Part shown: positions 6,614-13,948 of the stretch, piece by piece | How positions within the stretch are numbered: position 1 is the stretch's first letter | Layout: every line of letters begins with the position of its first letter | Program-made: the position numbers and the translations under genes | The notes under the pieces: model-generated | What the model saw: only the letters and a program-made list of their open reading frames with translations | What the model was told of the DNA's origin: nothing | Database searches by the model: none | From: Lachnospiraceae bacterium | GTDB taxonomy: Bacteria; Bacillota; Clostridia; Lachnospirales; Lachnospiraceae | DNA: 19,531 bases | Direction of reading: 5' to 3' | NCBI GenBank assembly: GCA_016297945.1 | Contig: JAEDFR010000036.1 | Location: 1-19,531, forward strand

Positions 6614-8881
6614 TTATTTTTTTGTTGCTTTTTTAACAATATACTTCTTCATCACAAACCACAAAGCACCGGTGATGCAGACAGAAGAATAGGCTCCGCA
6701 GATAATACCTACCATCAAAGGCAGAGCAAATTCACGGATACTTGTCACACCTAGGATATACAATACCGCTACCATGACAAAGGTCGTGAAGGAAGTATTG
6801 ATACTTCTTGACAAGGTCTGTGTAATACTGGTGTTAACAATGTTATCCAGCTCAGTCTTCTTGGGCATTTCTTTTATGTTTTCACGGATACGGTCAAAAA
6901 TAACGATGGTCGCATTAATGGAATAACCGACAATGGTCAACATACATGCAATAAAGGTATTTCCGACGCTGGTCTTGCTGATTGCATAAAATGCCAGAAC
7001 AACCAAAACATCATGAACCAGGGCAACAACCGCACTGGTTGCAAAACGGATATCGCTGAAGCGAATCCAGATATATAAAAGCATACAAAGTGTTGCAATG
7101 ACAACGGCAACAACGGCGTCCGATTTCATTTCCGAACTGATTGTCGCACTGATTGTCTCAGACTGAACATCATCGGAAGAAACCTGGAAATTGGTATCTA
7201 ACATATCTTCCACCGCTTCTCTTTCTTCTACCGAAAGGCTTCTTGTCTTAATAACAACCTCTGTTGTTCCACTTACCTTCTGTGTCTGAACCGCACCGTC
7301 TCCGGTAATCTTTTCAAACAACGGAACTACTTTGGAATCCAGTTCTTCAATGCTCATATCTTCATTGAAAGTAACGGTTGTGGAAGTACCGCCAACGAAT
7401 TCCATGGAGTAATTTAATATATTGCCGGTTGATGATTTATTCACACCAAGCATCACAAATCCGCCAACAATCACAACTAAGGAAATGGCAAAGAAAACAG
7501 CTTTTTTACTTAAGAAATTAATAGCCTTATGTTCTTTTCCGATACCATACCACTTTTCATCCTGGAAACCGACTGCATAAAAGAGATGCAGTAATACTCT
7601 TGTTACCACCATGGCAGTAAACATGGAAAGAATGATACCAATCATCAAAGTCTGGGCAAATCCCTTTACCGTACCGGATCCTTTTAATGCCAACACAACT
7701 GCCGCAATAAAGGTTGTGATATTTCCATCGACAATGGCTGAAGTAGCTTTATCAAAACCAATCTTAATGGAAGATTTTACCGTCTTTCCGGTTGCAAGTT
7801 CCTCCCTGATACGGGCAAAGATGATGACATTGGCATCAACCGCCATACCAATAGCAAGAATAACACCGGCCACACCCGGAAGTGTCAGAGTGAGATTAAA
7901 GCCGTTTAATACTAACAATGTCATAATGACATAAATCAACAATGCAATGGCTGATGTCAATCCGGGAACAAAGTAAACCACAATCATAAATACGCAGACA
8001 ATGGCAAGACCGATTGCACCGGCTTTCAAACTGGTCTTAATGGCATCAGAACCAAGCTGTGCTCCGACAACATTGGAACGCATTTCCTCAAGCTCCAAGC
8101 TAAGTCCACCGATACGAATGGTGGAAGCCAGTGTTTTAGCTTCTTCAATGCTGTCCATACCGGTAATCTGTGCCTGTCCGCCTGTAATAACGGAAATAAC
8201 ATTTGGTACGGATACCAGCTCTCCATCATAATAAATACCAATGGATTCACCTCTGTTGTAAGCACGCTCTGTAGCCTTTGCAAATGCTTCCGTACCTTCC
8301 TGCGTAAAGGTCAGTTCAACTACATACTCCATCTCCTGCAATGCACCGCTACTCTGAGTAGCACCGGCATCTGCAGCGGCAACTTTTGTACCATCCAAAG
8401 GAATGGAACCCTCTGCCATCAATTCATCAATGGATTTGGTCAGGGAATAAATATATTTTCCTTTTTCTTCATCAAAACCGGTTAACGTATAATTTGCTTC
8501 ACCGGCTTCGTTTGTCTGATAAATAAAATACAGACTTCCGGGCTGACCCAATTCCTGCAATATCGCATTAGCATCCGATACACCGGGAATTTCGATATTG
8601 ATACGATTATCACCTTCCTGATAAACCTGAGCTTCGGTAGAATAGTTTTCTACACGTTTCTGCAGTTTGTAAATGGTATCTGACATATCTTCGGAAGAAG
8701 GTGCTTCCTCTCCCACAACCTGATATGTGATGCTGACACCACCTGCTAAATCCAGACCCTGTTTAATATTTGCCATTGATCCGGTTTTTCCCGATCCAAT
8801 ACCGAAAAAGGCAACATAGCCCATTCCGACTGCTGCGATCAGAAAAAGAATCAGCAATACGGCAGCTGTTCTTTTTTTCAT
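6614..8881 (-). CDS. secDF: Fused protein-export membrane protein SecDF
   Basis: A 755-residue SecD-SecF fusion, the proton-driven accessory of the SecYEG translocase. The SecD half has an N-terminal membrane segment (1-27), GLDLAGG (42-48), a large extracytoplasmic P1 domain (about 50-270), and the five-helix block with the proton-path motif MAVDANVIIFARIREE (346-361). The SecF half starts near 452, has EFVGGT (494-499), and carries YSINATIVIFDRIREN, its counterpart of the SecD motif, with the conserved aspartate and arginine. Twelve membrane segments are expected in all. The ATG is one base past the scfB stop and its ribosome site lies inside scfB, so translation is probably coupled. This SCIFF-to-SecDF adjacency is recurrent in Clostridia, as I recall. 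Confidence 0.95.
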   Translation of the reverse strand: MKKRTAAVLLILFLIAAVGMGYVAFFGIGSGKTGSMANIKQGLDLAGGVSITYQVVGEEAPSSEDMSDTIYKLQKRVENYSTEAQVYQEGDNRINIEIPGVSDANAILQELGQPGSLYFIYQTNEAGEANYTLTGFDEEKGKYIYSLTKSIDELMAEGSIPLDGTKVAAADAGATQSSGALQEMEYVVELTFTQEGTEAFAKATERAYNRGESIGIYYDGELVSVPNVISVITGGQAQITGMDSIEEAKTLASTIRIGGLSLELEEMRSNVVGAQLGSDAIKTSLKAGAIGLAIVCVFMIVVYFVPGLTSAIALLIYVIMTLLVLNGFNLTLTLPGVAGVILAIGMAVDANVIIFARIREELATGKTVKSSIKIGFDKATSAIVDGNITTFIAAVVLALKGSGTVKGFAQTLMIGIILSMFTAMVVTRVLLHLFYAVGFQDEKWYGIGKEHKAINFLSKKAVFFAISLVVIVGGFVMLGVNKSSTGNILNYSMEFVGGTSTTVTFNEDMSIEELDSKVVPLFEKITGDGAVQTQKVSGTTEVVIKTRSLSVEEREAVEDMLDTNFQVSSDDVQSETISATISSEMKSDAVVAVVIATLCMLLYIWIRFSDIRFATSAVVALVHDVLVVLAFYAISKTSVGNTFIACMLTIVGYSINATIVIFDRIRENIKEMPKKTELDNIVNTSITQTLSRSINTSFTTFVMVAVLYILGVTSIREFALPLMVGIICGAYSSVCITGALWFVMKKYIVKKATKK

Positions 8882-8882
8882 G

Positions 8883-10283
8883 TTAGTTCTCCTCTCCTGC
8901 AGCCAAAGCTGCTTTGATCATAATCGCACATTCAATCCGTTTTCTCTGTAATTCACATCCGATATCATATGCATCATATATACTGTTTCCAAAATTATAT
9001 GCATTGGCAGCACAACCGCCGCTACAATAAAATTTGGCAAAACAATTCTTACATTTTTCCTTGGCATAGACATTACAGCCTTTAAACTGTTGCATGATGT
9101 CAGGACGTACAATCCCATCATCCACATTTCCCATTAAAAACTCTTCCATACCAACAAACTGGTGACAAGGATAAAAATCTCCCCATGGAGTAACCGCCAG
9201 ATATTCCGTTCCGGAACCACATCCGGACAATCTCTTATAAACACAGGGCCCGCCTTCCATATCAATCATAAAATGAAAGAAATTAAAATTCCTGCCGGTC
9301 TGCTTACGCTCAATAATCATTTTGGCAAGTTTATCATATTCTTCCTTAATAATCGGAACGTCTTGTTCTGTAATGGCATAATCTTCTTTTTCGTCGGCAA
9401 CAACCGGTTCAACTGAAATCTGTTTAAAACCAAGATCAGCCAGATGCATAACATCATTAGCAAAGTCAAGATTGTTATGCGTAAAGGTTCCCCTTACATA
9501 ATAATTCATCTGATTGCGGCTTTCTGCCACTTTGATATACTTGGGGACAACTTCGTCATAACTACCCTGTCCGCCCCGATGCGGTCTCATCAAATCGTGA
9601 ATCTCTTTACGTCCGTCAATACTTAAGACAATGTTACTCATCTCGCGGTTGACAAATTCAAGAATTTCATCATTTAGAAGTACACCGTTGGTTGTCAGGG
9701 TAAAACGGAACTTTTTATGAAAGGGCTCTTCCAAAGACCGTCCGTAATTGACAAGATCTTTGACCACCTGCCAGTTTAACAAGGGTTCTCCCCCAAAAAA
9801 ATCAACTTCTAAATTGACTCTGTTGCCGGAATTCTTTACTAAAAAATCCAAAGCCTTTTTTCCGACTTCATAACTCATAATGGCGCGTCTGCCGTGATAT
9901 TCTCCCTCTTCCGCAAAACAGTATTTGCAAGCCAGATTACAATCATGAGCAATATGTAAACACAGAGCCTTTACCACTGTTTCACGTTCTTTGAATTGTT
10001 CAATATACGGCTCATAGATATCTTCCGTATATAAAAGTCCTGCCTCATACAGTTCTGATATTTCATCAACTGCCTCGGCAATATCACTTTCCGAATAATG
10101 CCTGTCTCTATCTGACAACACTTTAAAGGCAACATCTGATACTTTTTCTTTATCAGACTTTGCCTTAATACATTCTTCTAATTCGGGGATCAAATCATAC
10201 ACGACATCATCAACGACATGAACGGCACCGCTATTGACATCCAAAGCGATTTTAAAACCGTTGTTTTGATATACATGTACCAC
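8883..10283 (-). CDS. scfB: SCIFF-peptide radical SAM maturase (thioether forming)
   Basis: A 466-residue radical SAM enzyme that installs a thioether cross-link in the SCIFF precursor encoded just upstream. An N-terminal precursor-recognition (RRE-like) region spans about 1-95. The radical SAM core has the [4Fe-4S] motif CNLACKYC (C115, C119, C122) and GGEP (164-167). The C-terminal SPASM region has a cysteine series in GPCVYKRLSGCGSG, YPCHQ, CKNCFAKFYCSGGC and a late DIGCELQ, as expected for two auxiliary clusters. Start is GTG at 10283, nine bases after AAGGAG; it gives MVHVYQNNGF, the usual opening of the family. The family (TIGR03974-type, ScfB/CteB) is well described, so function is confident although the fate of the peptide is not. 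Confidence 0.95.
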   Translation of the reverse strand: MVHVYQNNGFKIALDVNSGAVHVVDDVVYDLIPELEECIKAKSDKEKVSDVAFKVLSDRDRHYSESDIAEAVDEISELYEAGLLYTEDIYEPYIEQFKERETVVKALCLHIAHDCNLACKYCFAEEGEYHGRRAIMSYEVGKKALDFLVKNSGNRVNLEVDFFGGEPLLNWQVVKDLVNYGRSLEEPFHKKFRFTLTTNGVLLNDEILEFVNREMSNIVLSIDGRKEIHDLMRPHRGGQGSYDEVVPKYIKVAESRNQMNYYVRGTFTHNNLDFANDVMHLADLGFKQISVEPVVADEKEDYAITEQDVPIIKEEYDKLAKMIIERKQTGRNFNFFHFMIDMEGGPCVYKRLSGCGSGTEYLAVTPWGDFYPCHQFVGMEEFLMGNVDDGIVRPDIMQQFKGCNVYAKEKCKNCFAKFYCSGGCAANAYNFGNSIYDAYDIGCELQRKRIECAIMIKAALAAGEEN

Positions 10284-10301
10284 GTTTGTTTTCTCCTTAT
10301 T

Positions 10302-10390
10302 TGGGGACAGTTCTTTTTTGTCACAAAGAGTGTCCCTATGTCATATTCTTTGTTTCATGAAAAGGGGCGTAAACCAAAAAACGTCCCCAT
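10302..10390. repeat. REP/REPIN-like palindromic element inside the scf operon
   Basis: The ends are inverted: TGGGGAC (10302-10308) and GTCCCCA (10383-10389). Inside are two hairpins: GGGACA (10304-10309) with TGTCCC (10331-10336), and GGGGCGT (10364-10370) with ACG-T-CCCC (10381-10388, one bulge). The GGGGACAGTTC end resembles REP sequences that accompany RAYT/Y1-type transposases, but none is encoded here. The element lies between the scfA terminator and the scfB ribosome site, so it is part of the untranslated RNA upstream of scfB. Confidence 0.55.
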
Positions 10391-10391
10391 G

Positions 10392-10418
10392 AAAAAGCAG
10401 CGACCGCAATCGCTGCTT
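10392..10418 (-). terminator. Terminator between scfA and scfB
   Basis: On the minus strand AAGCAGCGA, loop TTGCGG, TCGCTGCTT and then further T residues form a 9-bp GC-containing stem with a T run, 14 bases past the scfA stop. Since scfB has no obvious promoter of its own, this probably works as a leaky terminator that gives many precursor transcripts and few full-length ones. Confidence 0.85.
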
Positions 10419-10431
10419 ATGAAACATCGTA

Positions 10432-10575
10432 TTATTTAACCTGTTCGCAACTCTGATTGCCAACTGTGCAGGATGTTTTGCAAGCTGACTGGCAAGATGT
10501 CTGGCATTCACCGCAACCGCCTTTTTTCACAGTTTTCTTAAGGTCTCTTGTGCTTAATGTTTTGATATGCTTCAT
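10432..10575 (-). CDS. scfA: SCIFF ranthipeptide precursor (six cysteines in forty-five)
   Basis: A 47-residue precursor peptide. The leader opens MKHIKTLSTRDLKKTVKKGG, then comes the core CGECQTSCQSACKTSC and a final cysteine at 43; the six cysteines are 21, 24, 28, 32, 36 and 43, the SCIFF signature. Residue 37 is Thr, the acceptor I recall for the Cys32-Thr37 thioether in Clostridium thermocellum CteA. AAGGAGG lies eight bases upstream of the ATG at 10575; another in-frame ATG at 10581 is only two bases from that site and is unlikely. The product is a cytoplasmic substrate of the radical SAM enzyme encoded downstream. Export and maturation protease are not identified; ranthipeptides have been linked to cell-density signalling in clostridia. 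Confidence 0.97.
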   Translation of the reverse strand: MKHIKTLSTRDLKKTVKKGGCGECQTSCQSACKTSCTVGNQSCEQVK

Positions 10576-10600
10576 GAACATAGCCTCCTTATTCACTTAA

Positions 10601-10622
10601 ACAGTTTCTATCCCGAAACTGT
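10601..10622 (-). promoter_or_regulatory. 5' leader hairpin of scfA
   Basis: Perfect 8-bp stem, ACAGTTTC / GAAACTGT with loop GGGATA on the minus strand. It sits just downstream of the expected transcription start and about 10 bases before the AAGGAGG. It leaves the ribosome site free, so it more likely stabilises the mRNA 5' end than blocks translation. Confidence 0.65.
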
Positions 10623-10633
10623 ACTCTTTGGCA

Positions 10634-10642
10634 ATTATAACA
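10634..10642 (-). promoter_or_regulatory. Extended -10 promoter of scfA
   Basis: On the minus strand TGTTATAAT is a perfect extended -10 (TGnTATAAT). The -35 region 17 bases upstream (TTTCAA) is poor, which is normal for extended -10 promoters. The site is between the end of the membrane-protein gene (10673) and scfA, so precursor transcription need not depend on the upstream gene. Confidence 0.8.
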
Positions 10643-10672
10643 TAGTTTTTTCTGTATTGAAAGACTTTTTTT

Positions 10673-11059
10673 CTAGCTTAACATCCCGCCTAACATTCCG
10701 CCGCCTGCACAAAGAAGATAGGTTGTAATCATTCCTCTTCCCACCACCATGTCCGATACGCCACCAATCATGGAAACCACAGTTAAAATCAGAAAATAGA
10801 CACTTCCGAGAATCAGTCCCCACAGGAATTTTTTGACTTTAAATCGCTTTCCAGCTACAAATCCCGCAAAAAATGTCATGCAGACATAAATAACAATAAC
10901 GGCCATATTTACCACATTTTCCGAAATACGGAATTTATACAAGATAAATGCCAAAAGCAAAAGACATCCTGCCGTCAGAACATAAGATGCCACCAATATC
11001 ACCAGTGCCGACAAAATTTTTTGATCTTTTTGTTCCCGTTTCAACATCCATTTTCTCAT
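10673..11059 (-). CDS. Small four-helix membrane protein, TIGR04086-like
   Basis: A 128-residue membrane protein with a basic N-terminus (MRKWMLKREQKDQK) and four hydrophobic segments at roughly 16-42, 47-66, 74-95 and 100-125, the last two glycine-rich and ending GGGMLGGMLS. Size, helix count and position directly upstream of a SCIFF precursor match the putative membrane family TIGR04086, which partners SCIFF loci; biochemical role unknown. I choose the ATG at 11059, preceded by AGAGG at six bases; an open frame continues to 11140 but its N-terminus is non-hydrophobic and lacks a ribosome site. A role in handling or sensing the matured peptide is inference from context only. Confidence 0.8.
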   Translation of the reverse strand: MRKWMLKREQKDQKILSALVILVASYVLTAGCLLLLAFILYKFRISENVVNMAVIVIYVCMTFFAGFVAGKRFKVKKFLWGLILGSVYFLILTVVSMIGGVSDMVVGRGMITTYLLCAGGGMLGGMLS

Positions 11060-11197
11060 ATCCAACCTCTTCTTTCTTTCAAATTTATTTTGTATGAATA
11101 AATAAGTATATTTCCTAAAAAAACAATTTCTTAAAAGCACAATGTCAAAATGAGTGTGTTTTACACTTCGTTTATCTTTCGTTTATACAAACTTTAC

Positions 11198-11227
11198 TTG
11201 ACAAATTCAAAGTATATATAGTATCTT
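11198..11227 (+). promoter_or_regulatory. Likely promoter of the CNNM-type gene
   Basis: A perfect -35 TTGACA (11198-11203) is followed by TATCTT (11222-11227) at 18 bases; TATATA occurs slightly earlier as a poorer-spaced alternative. A start near 11234 would give a leader of about 200 bases that contains the decamer hairpin and element R2. Confidence 0.45.
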
Positions 11228-11233
11228 TCCTTA

Positions 11234-11281
11234 TACATAAATACTATGAAAAAAGATTTCATTTATGTATTATTTATGTAT
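11234..11281. repeat. Three copies of a decamer, hairpin plus direct repeat
   Basis: ATACATAAAT (11234-11243) is the exact inverse of ATTTATGTAT at 11261-11270, which repeats at 11272-11281. The first pair makes a 10-bp stem with a 17-base loop just after the candidate promoter. It could be an operator or a leader hairpin, or a chance result of AT richness. Confidence 0.5.
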
Positions 11282-11298
11282 AAAATATGTTTTAGGAC

Positions 11299-11371
11299 TG
11301 CGAGAGCACAAAGTGCGTAGCAATCCGTTGGTATCATGGGGTCAAAATACCTTTTGCCCCCAACATCATAT
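11299..11371. repeat. Interspersed hairpin element R2
   Basis: In reverse orientation this is a near-identical copy of R1 (around 389-464): TGCGAGAGCACAAAGTGC, then GTAGCAATCCGTTGGTATCA, then the stem GGGGTCAAAA (11338-11347), loop TACC, TTTTGCCCCC (11352-11361). It lies in the probable 5' leader of the CNNM-type gene. The second inverted end seen in R1 is missing here. Confidence 0.75.
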
Positions 11372-11436
11372 GTTTAATAATATTTAGAAACAGTATTTTG
11401 AGACACTACAAATTCAGAAAAGAGGTTAATTTTCAC

Positions 11437-12762
11437 TTGGACACATCAGATGCCATACAACTTATCATTCTTATCATTTTACTTTTTCTTTCCGCATTTT
11501 TTTCTTCTGCGGAGACAGCCCTTACCAGCGTCAACCGAATAAAAATGAAAACCCTTGCGGATGAAGGCGATAAAAAAGCACGGATCGTTCTGGATGTTTT
11601 AGAAAACACCGGAAAGATGTTGAGCACAATTTTAATAGGTAATAACATCGTAAACATTACAACCACAACCCTTGCAACCGCACTGACAATCCGCTTGTTC
11701 GGCAGTGTGTTTATCGGTCTTGTCACAGCAATACTGACAGTTTTAGTGCTGCTATTCGGCGAAATCGTCCCCAAAACTGCTGCAAGCATTAATTCCGAAA
11801 AAATGGCAAGGGTATATGCACCCATTATCCGCGTTTTAATGTTTCTTCTGACACCGGTCATTTTTATCATCGACAAACTTTCTGTTTTCTTTTTAAAATT
11901 GGCAGGAATTGACAGCGAAACGGCACACAGTGCCATGACAGAAAGTGAATTAAAGACATATGTTGAAGTCAGCCACGAAGACGGTGCTATTGAAACAGAA
12001 GAAAGGGAAATGATTTTAAACGTATTTGATTTCGGTGATTCTCTTGCAAAAGACATCATGATTCCACGAATTGAAATGACAATGATTGATGTGGATGCAT
12101 CTTATACCAAGCTGCGCACGCTGTTTAAAAACACGTTGTTTTCGCGTATTCCCGTATATGAGGGAGATAAAGACAATATCATCGGAAGTGTCAACTTAAA
12201 AGACTTTTTCCTTGTCAATAAAAAGACGGATTTCAACATCCGGAATATCATGCGCGACATCTATTACACTTATGAAACCAAAAAGACAGACGATTTGATG
12301 GTAGAAATGCGTGAAAGTGCCAATAATATTGCAATCGTACTAGATGAATACGGCTCTGCCGTGGGACTAATTACATTGGAAGATTTATTGGAAGAAATTG
12401 TAGGTGAAATCCGCGATGAATATGATACGGAAGAAGAAGAACTCATTAAGGAAATAGGTCCCAACACCTATGATATTGCCGGTTCCATGAAGCTTGACGA
12501 TATCAATGATGTATTGGATACCGACTTCACATCCGAAGATTATGACTCCATCGGCGGTATTATGATTGAATGTCTGGATCACATTCCCAAGAAAAATGAA
12601 ATTGCTGTTTTGGAAGACGGCACACAGATACAGGCTTCCAACATTAACAAGAACCGTATTCTGCGCGTCATTGTTACCCTGCCTGTACATACACCGGCGG
12701 ACGAAGATGAAGCAAGCACAAGCCAATCCGATCAATCATCTGACGAAGTAACGCAGAACTGA
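11437..12762 (+). CDS. CNNM/CorC-type membrane protein (hemolysin-C family)
   Basis: A 441-residue protein of the CNNM (DUF21)-CBS-CorC_HlyC family, linked to Mg2+/Co2+ export or cation homeostasis and often labelled hemolysin. The membrane domain has FSSAETALTSVNRIKMK near its start, GNNIVNI and LLFGEIVPKTAAS, with about four hydrophobic segments to residue ~150. A CBS pair follows (DIMIPRIEMTMID to ANNIAIVLDEYGSAVGLITL), then an acidic linker and the C-terminal CorC_HlyC domain (YDIAGSMKLDDIND). The start is a TTG at 11437, eleven bases after AAAGAGG, giving MDTSDAIQLI as in relatives; the frame continues upstream but without a ribosome site. The tail is acidic and disordered. Transport activity is inferred from family. 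Confidence 0.9.
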   Translation: MDTSDAIQLIILIILLFLSAFFSSAETALTSVNRIKMKTLADEGDKKARIVLDVLENTGKMLSTILIGNNIVNITTTTLATALTIRLFGSVFIGLVTAILTVLVLLFGEIVPKTAASINSEKMARVYAPIIRVLMFLLTPVIFIIDKLSVFFLKLAGIDSETAHSAMTESELKTYVEVSHEDGAIETEEREMILNVFDFGDSLAKDIMIPRIEMTMIDVDASYTKLRTLFKNTLFSRIPVYEGDKDNIIGSVNLKDFFLVNKKTDFNIRNIMRDIYYTYETKKTDDLMVEMRESANNIAIVLDEYGSAVGLITLEDLLEEIVGEIRDEYDTEEEELIKEIGPNTYDIAGSMKLDDINDVLDTDFTSEDYDSIGGIMIECLDHIPKKNEIAVLEDGTQIQASNINKNRILRVIVTLPVHTPADEDEASTSQSDQSSDEVTQN

Positions 12763-13199
12763 TGTGAATATGCAAAAAACGCGAATATATGGAGCTTTTG
12801 ACCTTAGATGCAGACTTTTTTCTCTGCCGTCGTTTCTCACTATTTATTATTCGCAACTTTGGGGACATAGCCAGTCGCCCTAACAGAAATTATATATCTT
12901 TGCCCGCGAAATTTGGCGAGGTTTCCTGGCATTTCTTAGCGGCATAAGCGAACAAAAAATAATGCCCGGTTTCAACTGTCTGAAGACGAAGTCTGAGTTT
13001 TGAAACCGGGCATTTAATATATACTTTGTGAGCATGCCGCTTAGAAATGCCGGAAACCGAAGTATGAAGCGGCAAAGATATATATTTCTGTAGGGGTGAC
13101 TGCCATCCCGCAAAGATTGCGAACCTTGTGAGAAACGCGGCAGAGCGTCTGCATAATCGGTCTGCAAGCTCCATATATACGCGATTTTTGCATTTATTT
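12763..13199. repeat. Element B: ~430-bp nested palindrome between convergent genes
   Basis: The complete gap between two stop codons folds back on itself around a centre near 12987. Paired blocks, outside in: 12766-12795 with 13169-13197; about 12806-12840 with 13130-13157 (CTCTGCCG-CGTTTCTCAC); about 12850-12903 with 13070-13123 (CAGAAAT-TATATATCTTTGCC); 12920-12945 with 13032-13058 (GGTTTCC-GGCATTTCT-AGCGGCAT); and a perfect inner stem AATGCCCGGTTTCAA (12961-12975) with 13000-13014. The core 12917-13062 is closely related to element A, while the outer arms are not. The short open frames inside overlap each other on one strand and are by-products of the structure. Confidence 0.88.
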
Positions 13200-13832
13200 T
13201 TAGGAACAGGCATCCGAACAGTGAGAAATCATAGTAATCTTTTCACAGAAAGCATTGTGATAGGAAGAAACGGACAAAAAACAGTTCTCGCACGGCTGAA
13301 ATTCTTTTGTGAAGATTTCAGTCGTCTTTTTATCTTTATCTAAGAGACCTGCAATTCCAATTCCGGTTAATTTTACCGCGCTTTCTTTTCTTGTCCACCA
13401 GCGTGTAAAAAAGATATCCTTCTCATCCTGATTCACAATCTCATCCATCTGAGCTATTTCTTTTTCAGAAGCGATTTTAAAAAACAGTTTTTCCTTATAA
13501 GCGCGAATTCCTTCTACATCCACGCCAATTTCTGCTTCATCACAAGCACAGACTGCAAAATCGTCTGCATGCGAAAGATTTACATAAAATCCATCTAGGT
13601 AGGGAAAAAACAGCTTGCCGGCATTTGTCACATCGGCTTTTTCCGAAAGGGAAACGCCATGTTCTTTCATACAAATACCCAAAAGATACGAAGCTGCCAG
13701 ACTTCGTTTCTGATCTGCTTCATTTTTATAGGAATCTGCCAGTTTCATCCGGAATTTAGGAATTTCTCCCAGTAACTGTTCTTTTGTCATCGACCGGAAT
13801 AATTCCGATATTCTGCAAAAATATAGTTTCAT
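13200..13832 (-). CDS. Sfp-type 4'-phosphopantetheinyl transferase
   Basis: A 210-residue enzyme that moves phosphopantetheine from coenzyme A to a serine of carrier proteins. The Sfp signatures are NLSHADDFAVCA (85-96), IGVDVEGIR (102-110) with Mg2+ ligands D105 and E107, and FFTRWWTRKESAVKLTGIG (141-159) with W146, K149, E150 and K154. Length is normal for an Sfp-type protein. The start at 13832 gives MKLYFCRISEL, the normal opening; the open frame extends another 51 codons into the preceding gene without family resemblance. The ribosome site at 13832 is weak. No synthase or carrier protein is encoded nearby, so its substrate (fatty acid ACP or a remote PKS/NRPS) is unknown. It follows the dehydrogenase gene by 82 bases and is probably cotranscribed. 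Confidence 0.9.
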   Translation of the reverse strand: MKLYFCRISELFRSMTKEQLLGEIPKFRMKLADSYKNEADQKRSLAASYLLGICMKEHGVSLSEKADVTNAGKLFFPYLDGFYVNLSHADDFAVCACDEAEIGVDVEGIRAYKEKLFFKIASEKEIAQMDEIVNQDEKDIFFTRWWTRKESAVKLTGIGIAGLLDKDKKTTEIFTKEFQPCENCFLSVSSYHNAFCEKITMISHCSDACS

Positions 13833-13833
13833 T

Positions 13834-13948
13834 TTTAACCCAGTCCAATGTTTTTCTATATCAAGTTCGCTATTCGTTAATCGTTTATCAAGTTTGTTGT
13901 TTTCCCTGATTTTATTAACCCAGCCCACCATTTTTCTGTAATCCAAGA
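13834..13948. repeat. Diverged ~33-bp direct repeat, 80 bp apart
   Basis: On the minus strand the dehydrogenase 3' end, CTTGGATTACAG to TGGGCTGGGTTAA, recurs 80 bases later in diverged form (CTTGATATAGA to TTGGACTGGGTTAA) directly before the transferase ATG. The second copy is noncoding here. It looks like an old tandem duplication of the gene end. Confidence 0.5.

Larger units (their letters stand above)
11060..11436. other. Divergent intergenic region
   Basis: This lies between two divergently transcribed genes. It holds a likely + strand promoter (11198-11227), the inverted/direct decamer repeat ATACATAAAT / ATTTATGTAT (11234-11281), and interspersed element R2 (11299-11371). For the minus-strand gene, TTGACA stands at 11149-11144, but I find no good -10 at 17 bases. 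Confidence 0.6.

Noticed and set aside
11433..12059. 208-codon minus-strand frame opposite the CNNM-type gene
   Set aside because: Shadow of a well-recognised coding region; Ser/Thr/Ile-rich composition typical of antisense frames.
12880..13213. Overlapping minus-strand frames of 95 and 107 codons
   Set aside because: They run through the arms of nested palindrome B in two frames and overlap the transferase 3' end.
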